The notes beneath the pieces are model-generated. The model saw only the letters and a program-made list of their open reading frames with translations. It did no database searches and had not been told where the DNA came from. Source: Eurosta solidaginis (Eukaryota > Arthropoda > Insecta > Diptera > Tephritidae). Taken from it: a DNA stretch of 64,000 nt. The DNA is taken from positions 381,253,601 to 381,317,600 of the forward strand of contig NC_090319.1 in the NCBI RefSeq assembly GCF_040869045.1, given 5' to 3'. This document shows positions 1 through 9,610 of this stretch, piece after piece; position 1 is the stretch's first letter, and every line of letters starts with the position of its first letter. The position numbers and the translations under genes were made by a program.

Positions 1-444
1 AGTCGATGAAGATATCATGATGAAATTTGGCACGAACGTTACTCCTATTACTATATGTTTCCTAAATAAAAATTAGCAAAATCATATGACAAACACGCCC
101 ACCTTTAAAAAAAATGTTTTAAGTAAAATTTTAACAAAAAATTTAATATCTTTACAGTATATAAGTAAATTATGTCAACATTCAACTCCAGTAATGATAT
201 GGTGCAACAAAATACAAAAATAAAAGAAAATTTCAAAATGGGCGTGGCTCCGCCCTTTTTCATTTAATTTTTCTAGAATACTTTTAATGCCATTAGTCGA
301 ACAAAAATTTACCAATCCTATTGAAATTTGGTAGAGGCATAGATTCAACGACGATAACAGTTTTCTGTGAAAATGGGCTAAATCGGTTTGAAGCTACGCC
401 CAGTTTTTATAAACAGTCGACCTTCTGTCCTTCCGCTAGGCCGC

Positions 445-455
445 TAACACGATAA
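445..455. repeat. Target site duplication, left copy (SINE at 456-787)
   Basis: The sequence 'taacacgataa' is repeated at 788-798. It occurs once at the matching position in HINE copies without the SINE (for example near 25.17 kb), so this pair marks the insertion. Confidence 0.85.
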
Positions 456-787
456 ATAAAAAAAATAAATGTAAGGCGCGATAACCTCCCAAAAGATCTA
501 AGGCCGAGCTTCTCTTCCAATTTCCGTCGTGGTCCTCTTGATTTTCCCTACAAATTGGCCGGACCTACATGTTTTATGCCGACTCCGAACGGCATCTGCA
601 GGCAGATGAGTTTTCACTGAGAGCTTTTCATGGCAGAAATACACCCGGAGCGCTTGTCAAACACTGCCGAGGGGCGATCCCGCTTAGACAAATTTTCTTC
701 TAATTGAAAAACCTTCTTACTAAAATTTTGATGTTGCGTTGCCTGGGGTGTGAACCCAGGGCATACGGTGTGGTAGGCGGAGCACTT
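456..787 (-). mobile_element. tRNA-derived SINE, 5'-truncated, nested in HINE copy A
   Basis: This minus-strand copy has the body shared with the full-length SINE at 17.7 kb, including the conserved 'gtaaggcgcgataacctcc' tail side and 'ggtgtgaacccagggcat', which is the reverse of a pol III B-box. The tRNA-like head stops at 'ggtaggcggagcac', so the A-box is missing. It is flanked by an 11-bp direct repeat, 'taacacgataa' (445-455 and 788-798). Other HINE copies carry that sequence once, so it is the target site duplication. The AT-rich tail is at the left edge. Confidence 0.85.
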
Positions 788-1521
788 TAACACGATAACT
801 TGAGCAAAAACCGATATATCTTTACTAAACTTTGTTCACGTATTTATATGAACTCAATTTACCTTGGTATTGAAAATGGGCGAAATCCGACTATGACCAC
901 GCCCACTTTTTCGATATCGAAGTTTTCGAAAATTTAAAAAAATGCCATAACTCTATACCAAATACGAATAAAGGGATGAAACATGGTGATTGGATTGGTT
1001 TATTGATTCAAAATATAACTTTAGAAAAAACTTTGTAAAATGGGTGTGACACATACCATATTAAATCAAAATCCCTTGGAATAGTGGCAGGAATACTGTT
1101 CGTGGTATTACATATATAAATAAATTAGCGGTACCCGACAGATGATGTTCTGGGTTACCCTGATCCACATTTTGGTCGATATCTCGATAACGCCTTCACA
1201 TATACAACTAAAGGCCACTCCCTTTTAAAACCCTCACTAATACCTTTAATTTGATACCCATATCGTAAAAACACATTCTAGAGTCCCCCTGGTCCACCTT
1301 TATGGCGATTTCTCTAAAGCCGTCCACCTGTAGAACTAAGGCCCACTCCCTTTTAATACCTTTAATACCTTTCATTTGATACCCATGTCATACAAACACA
1401 TTCCAGGGTTACCCTAGGTTAATTTTCCTTCATGGCGATTTTCCCTTATTTTGTCTCCATAGCTCTCAACTGAGTATGTAATGTTCGGTTACACCCGAAC
1501 TTAGCCTTCCTTACTTGTTCT

Positions 1522-1813
1522 TTATCAATTTACCTATTTAATTGTTTTTAGCGCAATTGTACTAAAACGAAGAGTGAACAAAATTATCACAACGTAACAA
1601 AGTAGTGGCAGCAATCTTAATAGTTTCCGTTTTGACTGTTTTATGTAAACATTTTTTTTTCCATTTCTTAGTATATAGTTATGGTTTTTTATTGATAAGC
1701 CGTTATAGGCCATTGACTGCACCACTGCGCGACACTTGTATTCTATAATTAATTGTACTATGAACCACTTGCTTATCTTGCTTTACACTATAACGCGAAA
1801 GTGGTTTTTATAA
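1522..1813. other. Unassigned AT-rich spacer
   Basis: Short stretch between two HINE copies that lie in opposite orientation. A 63-codon minus-strand frame shows no recognisable domain. I see nothing else in it. Confidence 0.5.
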
Positions 1814-2318
1814 CAAGTAAGGAAGGCTAAGTTCGGATGTAACCGAACATTACATACTCAACTGCCAAATTCCAGTTTGCAAAACTTTAAAATTACTTTC
1901 TTTTAAAAGTGGGCGGTGCCACGCCCATTGTCCAAAATTTTACTAATTATCTATTCTGTATCACAAGGTCAACTCACCTGCCAAGTTTCATCGCTTTATC
2001 CGTCTTTGGTAATGAATTATCGCACTTTTTCGGTTTTTCGAAATTTTCGATATCGAAAAAGTGAACGTGGTAATAGTCCGATTTCGTTCATTTTAAATAG
2101 CGTACTGAGATGAGTGCCCAGGAACTTACATATCAAATTTCATTATGATACCTCAAAATTTACTCAATTCATCGTGGTGGCTAAATAAATTTCTTTTTTC
2201 GCGCAGATCATTTTGATATGTAGAAGTCTATATCGATCTCGATTAGTTTATGCCGTTACGGGGTACCGTTATGCGAACAAAATTAATATAATCTGTGAGC
2301 TCTGCTCAGCTGAGTATA
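1814..2318 (-). mobile_element. HINE family 1, copy B (short form without the tandem block)
   Basis: Runs from 'caagtaaggaaggctaag' with the terminal hairpin to 'gctcagctgagtataaaaa', which is the 5' end of the element read on the minus strand. It lacks the 130-bp tandem block and passes straight from the sub-terminal repeat into the core. Its core gives the recurrent pseudo-peptide MNYRTFSVFRNFRYRKS, also seen in copies C, D and I; this is a property of the repeat, not a protein gene. Confidence 0.85.
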
Positions 2319-3355
2319 AAAAGGGGCAACTGATGAGTACCGTTAACGAGTAGATGGCGCTGATGTCACTCAGTTGTATATGTGCGCCAGTATATCTCTG
2401 CCTACGCAGAGAAGACGGATATGGTCTTGTTTACTAAGAGGTATAAGGTCCTGAATGGGAGGGGTGGCCCTGCAGGTGAAATCTTAAGTGTAATAGTTAT
2501 TCACGCTCACTTTGCAGATATTATTATTTTCTTTCCTTTAGTAGTCGTTGAACAAGCAAAACCAAAAAAATATATTGTTTAAATACATATTTCAAAAAAC
2601 ATATTTTGCGAACCAATGCTCAGATGCAGAATACTTTAATTCTTAATTAATGTCAGAAATATATTTTGTATTTATTTTTTGTTAGCCTCAAGCGATGAAA
2701 GTATATTTACGAATGAAATGAAATATTTACGAATTAGTTTTTGAGTGTTAACAAATATGCGTGCCTACGTCTTGCGCGTTTCTTGTTAATCAACGATTAA
2801 AGCCCCTGCAAAATATGCCGTATCCGTATCCAAACTCATGCATCCAGCTAATCAAGACAGCCTTGCTGCAATCAACGCCTTATCCATACACATTCCATAG
2901 CCAACAAATTGGCTTTTGGTTCTTCGCCATATTCATAATCTTTTAATTCTTGAAACGACGAGTTTATTTATATTTATTTATTTTTTTTTTTTACTTATTG
3001 TTATGGATACGTTTTGTGACGTGAATTATTAGTAATTTTTATCATTATCTTCTTTTTTATGCAAAATAGCTTTGCAAATAGATATGACTAAGTAGAAATA
3101 TGGTTATGGCTATGGAAACTTTTTAGGGGCCTTAAGCCACTAACACTACGATGATTTTACTCTTACCAAGTTTCAATTTCGGTGACAACTGTTCTAGACA
3201 GTAAGTTCCCATTGAAGTTCAACGTAAGTGAGAGAGTGAAGAGAGCCTCGACGGCTTAAAGAAAATGCTGTGTCATATCATTGGGTATTTACAGCGACCG
3301 TTAAACGTTTTCTTTACTATGAAATCCTTGTTTGGTAGGCAGGAAAACAAACAAA
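2319..3355. other. Spacer without recognisable genes
   Basis: AT-rich DNA. Frames of 60-70 codons show no domain, signal or codon pattern that I recognise. A T-rich tract lies near 2970-2990. No repeat family could be assigned. Confidence 0.45.
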
Positions 3356-3560
3356 ACTTTCCCCAAAATGTAAAAGGAAAGCAGGATCCTGTATGCTTCC
3401 AGATCACTGTAGTATTTTCCGGCGGAAGTAGCAGCCGTGATAAATCAGAAGTAGAAACACTGGGAGAAAATTGCCTAACCGCAGCGCGGCAACGGATATA
3501 GGCGATGATGATAGGCAGCAATTAAGGCAATAATCTCGCATATAACAGCATCTTAAAGTT
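3356..3560 (+). mobile_element. Decayed LINE fragment, RNase H domain
   Basis: Broken frames give a pattern like 'DHCSIF..EVAAV' followed after frameshifts by 'AAIKAIISHI'. This is the usual order in the RNase H domain of I/LOA/R1-group LINEs (FQAE then SDSQAAIKA). The related block at 33.6-33.8 kb is better preserved. Stops and frameshifts make it a relic. The clade is uncertain. Confidence 0.6.
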
Positions 3561-3899
3561 TGTTTTATTATAAACAATCCCTAGAAAGAATCTGCATAAG
3601 GAAAAAAATTCATTTATATTCTGGTTATATTACAATCTTATATATTATTTCTAATTGCTGTTTTTATGTGTAGGCCCCTTTTTCGCTCTTATTTTGGTTG
3701 TAAATATGGAGATTCGTGCTATTAGCGAGCTTTAGGTATTATTGGTCGTAGTGCTTTTATTTAGCTATAGTTTATTAAAATAATTTGTTAAAATAAACGA
3801 TTGTGAGCACACAAAGAAATCTATTTGTACTATGGCACTATTGTGAATATTTGATTACAACTAACACTGCATTACCGTCAGTTGCTAACATTCGCCAGG

Positions 3900-4024
3900 T
3901 GGCAGCGCAAGCGCATGTACGTTTTTTATTGATAGATGATTGATTGATAGAACAGCTGATTTCTGTTGATATTTGATATGAGACTTTTATATTTGTTGCG
4001 CAAGATACGCACGGGTCCAGCTAG
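3900..4024 (+). mobile_element. Possible Helitron 3' terminus
   Basis: The stretch ends in 'cgggtccagCTAG' followed by T, as a Helitron 3' end (CTRR then T) would. A small hairpin (TGCG...CGCA, 7-nt loop) lies 10-13 bases upstream. It resembles the 3' end of the clearer Helitron at 36.5-37.4 kb ('cgggtctgCTAG' on its sense strand). I could not find a 5' end, so the left border is only a guess. Confidence 0.4.
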
Positions 4025-4224
4025 TATATGTAAATAAAACAGCAAATGAGATAGAAAAAAGTAAAATTTTTCGAAGTTTGTATCATAGACGTACAGTCAG
4101 AGAGGGTGCAATTTAAAAAAAGGCGGGAGGTTCATTGATCGACCAAGCAGGAAAAGCATGCAAAACCTCAAAGATCATGTATAGGTCTTACGGCTTTAAA
4201 CTAACCAAATTACTTTTATAATTA

Positions 4225-4395
4225 ACAAGGGAGGACTGTATGCTTTTAAAGATTAAAGAGCAATTTTATAACATAGCACCTGGTTTTTGATAGGGTTTTT
4301 AAGTTAGGTCGTTGAGCAAATTTTGTTTAACACTTAGGACTAATTCAGTCTATGTGAGGTTCTCACAGGCCGGCCGTTTCAACCTATCCTATACA
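4225..4395 (+). mobile_element. LINE 3'-UTR fragment
   Basis: Contains 'cagtctatgtgaggt' and 'caggccggccg', also found in diverged form downstream of the LINE C-terminal region at 34.58-34.62 kb ('cagtctatgtgaggtcttt', 'gaccggccag'). It also has 'agttaggtcgtt', shared with about 34.75 kb. It is the 3' untranslated end of the same RNase H-bearing LINE group, without coding sequence. Confidence 0.6.
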
Positions 4396-5099
4396 ACGTC
4401 AAAAAAATTATATTAATACTTCATTTCCCTGGCTACCGCGAAACTTCAAGTATTATAGATTTCCTCTGATTTTTTATGTGCCGCCTTAATATTGAAAATT
4501 GTTTTGCATTTTCAGTACGTTTTTTTTCTCATTCCCTTAAATCCTCTAACTGTTCTATAAACAATGAACATTTCATTTGATTTCATATATTTTTTATCAT
4601 AACCTCTTAATCGCTATCGATAAATATTTTTCTCATTGACCTAAATTGTGCTTCATATTTTTTTCTTAATTGTATACATTTCCAGTACTTAATTTAAACA
4701 AAGCAACATAATGTTGTATATCTTTATTTACATTCACCTTTTCGTTTGAAAACCATTTTTATGTATTTATGTATATTTACATTTGCTGCTGTTTGATTAT
4801 AAACAGCGCTTCACTACCGTGTAATATGAATGTATGTAAATGGTATGTAAGTTTCTTTTTCTCCTAATTCTAACTAAAATTTTGTGGTTTCAATTCTTTA
4901 AGAAAATAAATTAAACAAAAATGATTGGAGCGATGTGAAAGGCAACATTATCTACCGAATTAGTTGTTTATGTAAGTTGTTGTTGCTTTTTATCTTTATT
5001 ATTTACATTATTTGTTTGAGCGTTTGATTCGTTTTTGACGAAAAATAATAATTTTTTCCATAGCCGAAGCGAAAACCGGAGTGCGCATTTTTTTGTATT
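4396..5099. other. AT-rich spacer
   Basis: No gene or repeat family recognised. It is T-rich, with one TATCGATA palindrome near 4613 that may belong to the following degenerate array. Confidence 0.4.
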
Positions 5100-5475
5100 T
5101 ATGAGTTATCTGTTTCACATCGACAAATTATCGGCGTGTTATCCATTTCTTGTAAACGAGTTATCGGCTTGTTATAAGTGTGCTATCGAGGTGGTGTAGA
5201 CGAGATATCGATTTGTGATCAAAGTATTATAAATTTGCTATCGATAAAGAAGTTTTTCGATTTTTTTATGATATCGAAAAGTTATCGATATGTTATCAAA
5301 ATATTATAGATTTCTAATCGTTGTATAAACAAATTTTTATTGGCGTGTCATCGATTTTTATTGACAATATATCGATTTGATATCGAAAAAATCGATTTTT
5401 TATAAAAAAGTTATACTTTTATTGTATAAATACTATCGATTATCTATTGAAAAGCTGTCGTTTGGGTGGGTTAGC
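5100..5475. repeat. Degenerate TTATCGAT minisatellite, array 1
   Basis: About 20-25-bp units built on 'gttatcgatttgttatcga', strongly diverged. Several intact TATCGATA palindromes occur (near 5232 and 5283). Related arrays lie at 53.7-53.95 kb in the same orientation and at 18.96-19.48 kb in the opposite one. No coding capacity. Confidence 0.7.
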
Positions 5476-5671
5476 AATTTGTTATTGTGACTCACCGATC
5501 TGAAGCCGGCCGATAACACGACGCTGATAATTCGCTATTGAAATTAAGCCGATAATAAAACAAGGAAACACAAAATAAAAAGAAAAGATGGAAAACATAG
5601 CAAGAAACGGAAAAGTACCTGAGATGTAAAATAAAAAGGAGAAAAAAAGGAAAAGTAAAATCAAGAGAAAA

Positions 5672-6171
5672 CAAGTAAGGAAAGCTAAGTTCGTGTGTAA
5701 CCGAACATTACATACTCAGCTGCCAAATTACAGCTTGCAAAACTTTTAAATTACCTTCTTTTAAAAGTGGGCGGTGCCACGCCCATTGTCCAAAATTTTA
5801 CTAATTTTCTATTCTGCGTCATAAGGTCAACCCACCTACCTAGTTTCATCGCTTTATCCGTCTTTGGTAATGAATTATCGCACTTTTTCGGTTGTTCGAA
5901 ATTATCGATATCGAAAAAGTGGACGTGGTTATAGCCCGATTTCGTTCATTTTAAATAGGGATGAGTGCCCAGGAACTTACATACCAAATTTCATTACGAT
6001 ACCTCAAAATTTACTCAGGTTATCGTGTTTACGGACAGACGGACATGGCTAAATTAGTTTATTTTTTTGGCCGAGACGTCTATATCTATCTCGATTAGTT
6101 TATGCCGTTACTGCGTACCGTTATGCGAACAAAATTAATATACTCTGTGAGCTCTGCTCAGCTGAGTATAA
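5672..6171 (-). mobile_element. HINE family 1, copy C (short form)
   Basis: 'caagtaaggaaagctaagt' plus hairpin at the left and 'gctcagctgagtata' at the right. Same layout and length as copy B, with no tandem block. The left flank is a purine-rich tract. Not coding. Confidence 0.85.
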
Positions 6172-6689
6172 CAATAACTTTTTGGTATCGGAAACCGACT
6201 AAGATCTTCTCAAATAGCCCGAAATCGTTTTGTGGTAAAGTTACCTCTGTTGTGGTTTAGCTTCAGCCGCTTGGTGAGATCTAGTGTACCTAAAAACATT
6301 AATTCTCTAAACGTAAATATTTTTATTTACATATCGAACTTCACGAGTACTTGGTGCTCACGCTTTTGCTGTTTTCATTAAGTAAGGCTTAACAGCGTAG
6401 GTTATTTTGGCCGAGTCTTAGAAAGGAGGCCAGACATTTCTTCATTGTGATAACGGACAAAAAAAGAGCACAAAGCATTTTCTCCCAACTCAGTTGAGGT
6501 CTCTCTGTTGTGTAAGGCGACAATAACCTTTAGGCGAGAATGTTTGAAGAGTAAAAAAATCGGATGCTCTTGTAATGGGCTGTACCATCGCGGTTCATAT
6601 TCATTTGCTGCTTAAATAATCTTCCCTATCAACAGGTTAGAAAGCCGAACGATAAGAGGTAACTTTGCCTAAAGCAGCATTTGGATTCT
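6172..6689. other. Unassigned region, possibly decayed retrotransposon
   Basis: No intact frame. It lies next to an RTE-like relic and has similar base composition, so it may be the 3' part of the same element, but I cannot align it to the intact RTE copy. Confidence 0.3.
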
Positions 6690-7010
6690 AGTGGTACAAA
6701 GAGGCTTTGGCTTTTCTCAATCCAGACCAAGACCCAATAATAACTTTTCGCGTTGTCAAAAGCTGTATTGAAGCCGACGAAGAGTAGTGTATGTCGACTA
6801 TGTCTTAATGGATCTTCCCATGAATGTTATAACTACTTCGTGAAGATCTGATCTTAATTATTCGAAGCATCGTCGTAGGCGACTAACCAATGCTTCGACG
6901 GTGGGTTTTAGTATTTTTGCAGTAGGCTACGGCGTGAAATACAAACGACATTTCGAGGTAGGGAGAAGTCGATTAACCAAACCTCTTTGAGAGATGGAGC
7001 TCTTCCTTGC
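6690..7010 (-). mobile_element. Decayed RTE-type LINE fragment, reverse transcriptase fingers/palm
   Basis: On the minus strand near 6730-6790 one frame reads 'LLFVGFNTAFDNAK', which matches RT motif A ('HLLFVDFKAAFDS' in the intact RTE at 47-50 kb). The catalytic Asp is changed to Gly. The flanking DNA keeps the spacing of the 'ILE..R' and 'GFRPG' parts only weakly. It appears to be a different, older family from the 47-kb element. Frameshifts are present. Confidence 0.5.
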
Positions 7011-7600
7011 TTGATTCGAGTGTGCAAATCATAAAAATGTATTTACAAACCTTTGTAACATTTTTACCTGGACAACAAATTTTAGCAAATTAAAAAGTTG
7101 ATCAAAAATTTGCATGAGTTCGCATAAAAAATCTATCTAAGCAACAGGGTGAATACGGAGCACAGGTGTGTGACTACTTTCTGCCCCGAATTGAACATAG
7201 CTACTACGATGTTGTAGTTGTTCATTTTCTTCTTTCCAGCAAAAATCAGCATCAATCAACAATTCTCTGCAGCAACTGGTTTTTTTACTTATTTTGTTTA
7301 TTTTCATTTTTTTACACACCCTTCAGCGGTCAGCTGTTCATGCCATATGAATGTTGCAATACGGCTGCTGGATTACCGGTGTTTGGTGTGGCATTACACA
7401 TAAATTTGCCGCAGGGTTTGTTCACTTGCAATTTTTATGACACAAATAAGCAAAAGTGCCTGCCACATAGCCAAGTATACGTATAGATATATATGTACAT
7501 TAGAGTGGTTTTACAAATTTGTTTTCGACAAAAAGACCTTACCACCCCCACACATTATTCCTTTGGGTGTAAATAATAAATATCACAACTCCTAGGGAGA
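7011..7600. other. Spacer
   Basis: No recognisable gene. Two overlapping frames of 60-106 codons on the plus strand have a low-complexity Phe-rich composition typical of T-rich DNA. Confidence 0.4.
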
Positions 7601-8170
7601 TTAAAAAAGCTTAAGACGTGGCACATTCCCATTGAAAGTGCTCAAAACGCGTATTTTTTTTAATTTTCGAGACTAATGCCCGAAAAAATCTAATAAAAAG
7701 TTGTAAATATGATGTTTTATTTCTAGTGCATTTATAACAATGAAATGAAAAAGGAAAGAAATGTTTGGAAATGGGCGTGGCACTACCCATTTTTCAATCA
7801 AGCATTTTCCAACGCTTCGGGAGACCAATTGACATATCAAGTCAAAATTTGGTGCACATATTTCTCCCACATTTATTTTTTTAAATAAAGGATCATAGAC
7901 CAATGCAAAAGGCATTATCTTTATATCAAACGTAGTTTACTTTCAAAATACCACTACAACAACAAATTTAGGAAATTAAAATATTTGAAATGGGTGTTTC
8001 ACCACTCGTTTTTCGATCATTCGTTATTCTGCGTTTCGCTAGCCATTACTGGAAGAACAATTAAACTATTGTGAAGAAAGTCTATATCCTTATTTTTTTT
8101 TTTAATAAATCAGCCGAAATATATTTAATAAACAGCTCGCTTTTTGCCAAAATACGTAGTGTCAAAAAAC
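7601..8170 (+). mobile_element. HINE core fragment, H-type subfamily
   Basis: 'aaatgggcgtggcac' followed by 'cgcttcgggag' and 'gacatatcaa' matches the core of the diverged copy at 50.95-51.78 kb ('aaatgggtgtggcac', 'gtttcgggag', 'aacatatcgc'). Neither terminus is present. A piece of the same subfamily in reverse orientation lies at 9.17-9.61 kb. Confidence 0.6.
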
Positions 8171-8210
8171 TGACACCAAATGAACTGTACGACAGCCCTC
8201 TACTTCTACT

Positions 8211-8810
8211 CCATTGGCGCTTAATCGTTTAAACGGTTATGTCCGTCCAACAAGGCGCGCCAATCGCTTTTTCGCTGCGCCTACTGGCTCCAATTGGTCA
8301 CAGCAAGGAAGTTTAAATATTTTTCCATCTGGTCCTTCCAGCGCAGTGGTGGCCGCCCTCTTCCTCTGCTTCCATAGGCGAGTTCTGATAAAAATATTTT
8401 TTTGGCCGGAGCGCCATCTTTCATTCGCATAACATGGCCTAGCCAGCGTAGGCGCTACGTGTTAATTCGCCAACGCGTAGAGATCCGTAAATCTTTCGCT
8501 CTCGAGAGCCGCTCATCTGATGTTGATATCGTTCATGCTTCTGCACCATAAAACAGGACGGGTACGATAAGTGATTTTTAGAGCATGATTTTCAATTGCG
8601 TAGAGAGGACTTTACTTTTCAATTGCCTTCCTGGCTCAAAGTAGCATTTATTGGCCAGAGTGATTCTTCGCGGGATTTCGGAGCTGTTGTTGTTGCTTGT
8701 GTTGATGCTGGTTCCCAAATAAACAAAGTCTTTTACTATTTCGAAATTATGGCTGCCAACTGTTGACAGCAAGTGCTGCGTTTATCCTTATTCACCATCA
8801 AACTCATCAA
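8211..8810 (-). mobile_element. RTE-type LINE, 3' fragment with deletions
   Basis: Begins with the RTE 3' end ('attggcgcttaatcgttta' on the plus strand, the reverse of ...NRLDG-stop and the very short 3' UTR). It then covers the C-terminal region up to the sequence coding 'VGSHNFEIVKDFVYLGTSI' (8578-8772). Compared with the intact copy it carries small deletions and stops. The upstream RT palm is missing. Same family as 47206-50622. Confidence 0.85.
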
Positions 8811-9164
8811 TTTGTTAATTTCCTTCTGCCTTTAATAAACCTAACTTTTCAAAAATAGATGTCACTGCTTGGCCTTTAGCCGTATGTTTTAAATGAAACA
8901 AAACAGCGACATCTACCTTTCACAACTCATTTTACAAAAATATCACAACCTCTGTTTCTCCAGTCTCTCAATGATCCAGAGCATTCCCGTGAGAACTGAG
9001 CGCGATACGTAGCTAGAAAACTCACTGGATTACGGGTAATATGTGTGAAGTGAAAAAGTTTGATCAAAAAGAGAAATAAAGGCTGTTAAGAATTAACCTG
9101 ATGCAAATTAGTGTTTTTTTTTTAATTAATGGAGAACCACAATACAGTTTTAAGAAAGTTTGTC
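8811..9164. other. Spacer
   Basis: No gene or repeat recognised. Confidence 0.35.
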
Positions 9165-9610
9165 TAAGTGCGGATGTACACGAACATTTAGTACAGTTTT
9201 TTGGCCCTAAGTACTATCGAAAGGGGGGTGTTTATTTAATTATTTTGAATCTTTTATAAGTATTCTTTTTGTACAGGAAATAATTTTAAGGAGTTGCTTC
9301 ACAGTAGGCCAATTCTTCTTCATTGGTCAAAAGCGGTTGCCAGACCCATTTAAAAATGTTTAAGTTAAGTCAATCGGTCTTCGAGTATGCCAATGCATGA
9401 TCAAATAAGAGGCGCTACCACGCCGTTTTCCAAAAATTGTTTCCATTCGTTTAATTTTTAGAAATACACTTTAGAAGAGAAATAGCGTGTTAACAACTTT
9501 TTATAAAGCTTTGTTGGGCATGGCTCTCGAAAATAACAAAAAACCCGATTCTGGGAATTTTCAATGGAAATGTGCCACGCCTTAACCTGAAGTTGTCTGC
9601 CCAAGAGTTT
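9165..9610 (-). mobile_element. HINE fragment, H-type subfamily, 3' half
   Basis: 'tctaagtgcggatgtacac' and 'cgaacattta' are a diverged form of the HINE 3' terminus ('ctaagttcgggtgtaaccg', 'aacatta'). The end near 9555 ('atggaaatgtgccacgcct') is the reverse of 'acgtggcacattcccattg' near 7614, showing shared subfamily sequence in the opposite direction. Confidence 0.55.

Larger units (their letters stand above)
1..1521 (+). mobile_element. HINE (non-autonomous Helentron, DINE-1-like), family 1, copy A, 5' end off the window
   Basis: Non-coding dispersed repeat. In Helentron orientation its 3' end reads 'cttccttacttg' after a hairpin (GTTCGG, 6-nt loop, CCGAAC), which matches the ends of the copies near 25.9, 38.2 and 41.9 kb. 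The interior carries the family's alternating 'gggcgtgg...cgccc' tracts, and about three diverged 130-bp tandem units lie at roughly 1140-1440. The 5' part lies before base 1. A SINE interrupts it at 456-787. Short reading frames here are repeat artefacts. The Helentron/HINE assignment comes from architecture: sub-terminal inverted repeat, 3' hairpin, internal tandem repeats and resemblance to INE-1. Confidence 0.8.

Noticed and set aside
1916..2113. Recurrent peptide with MNYRTFSVFRNFRYRKS in several places, suggesting a conserved small protein
   Set aside because: It occurs only within HINE copies at the same position of the repeat, with different ends in each, and has no start or stop conservation. 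Shared ancestry of the repeat explains it.
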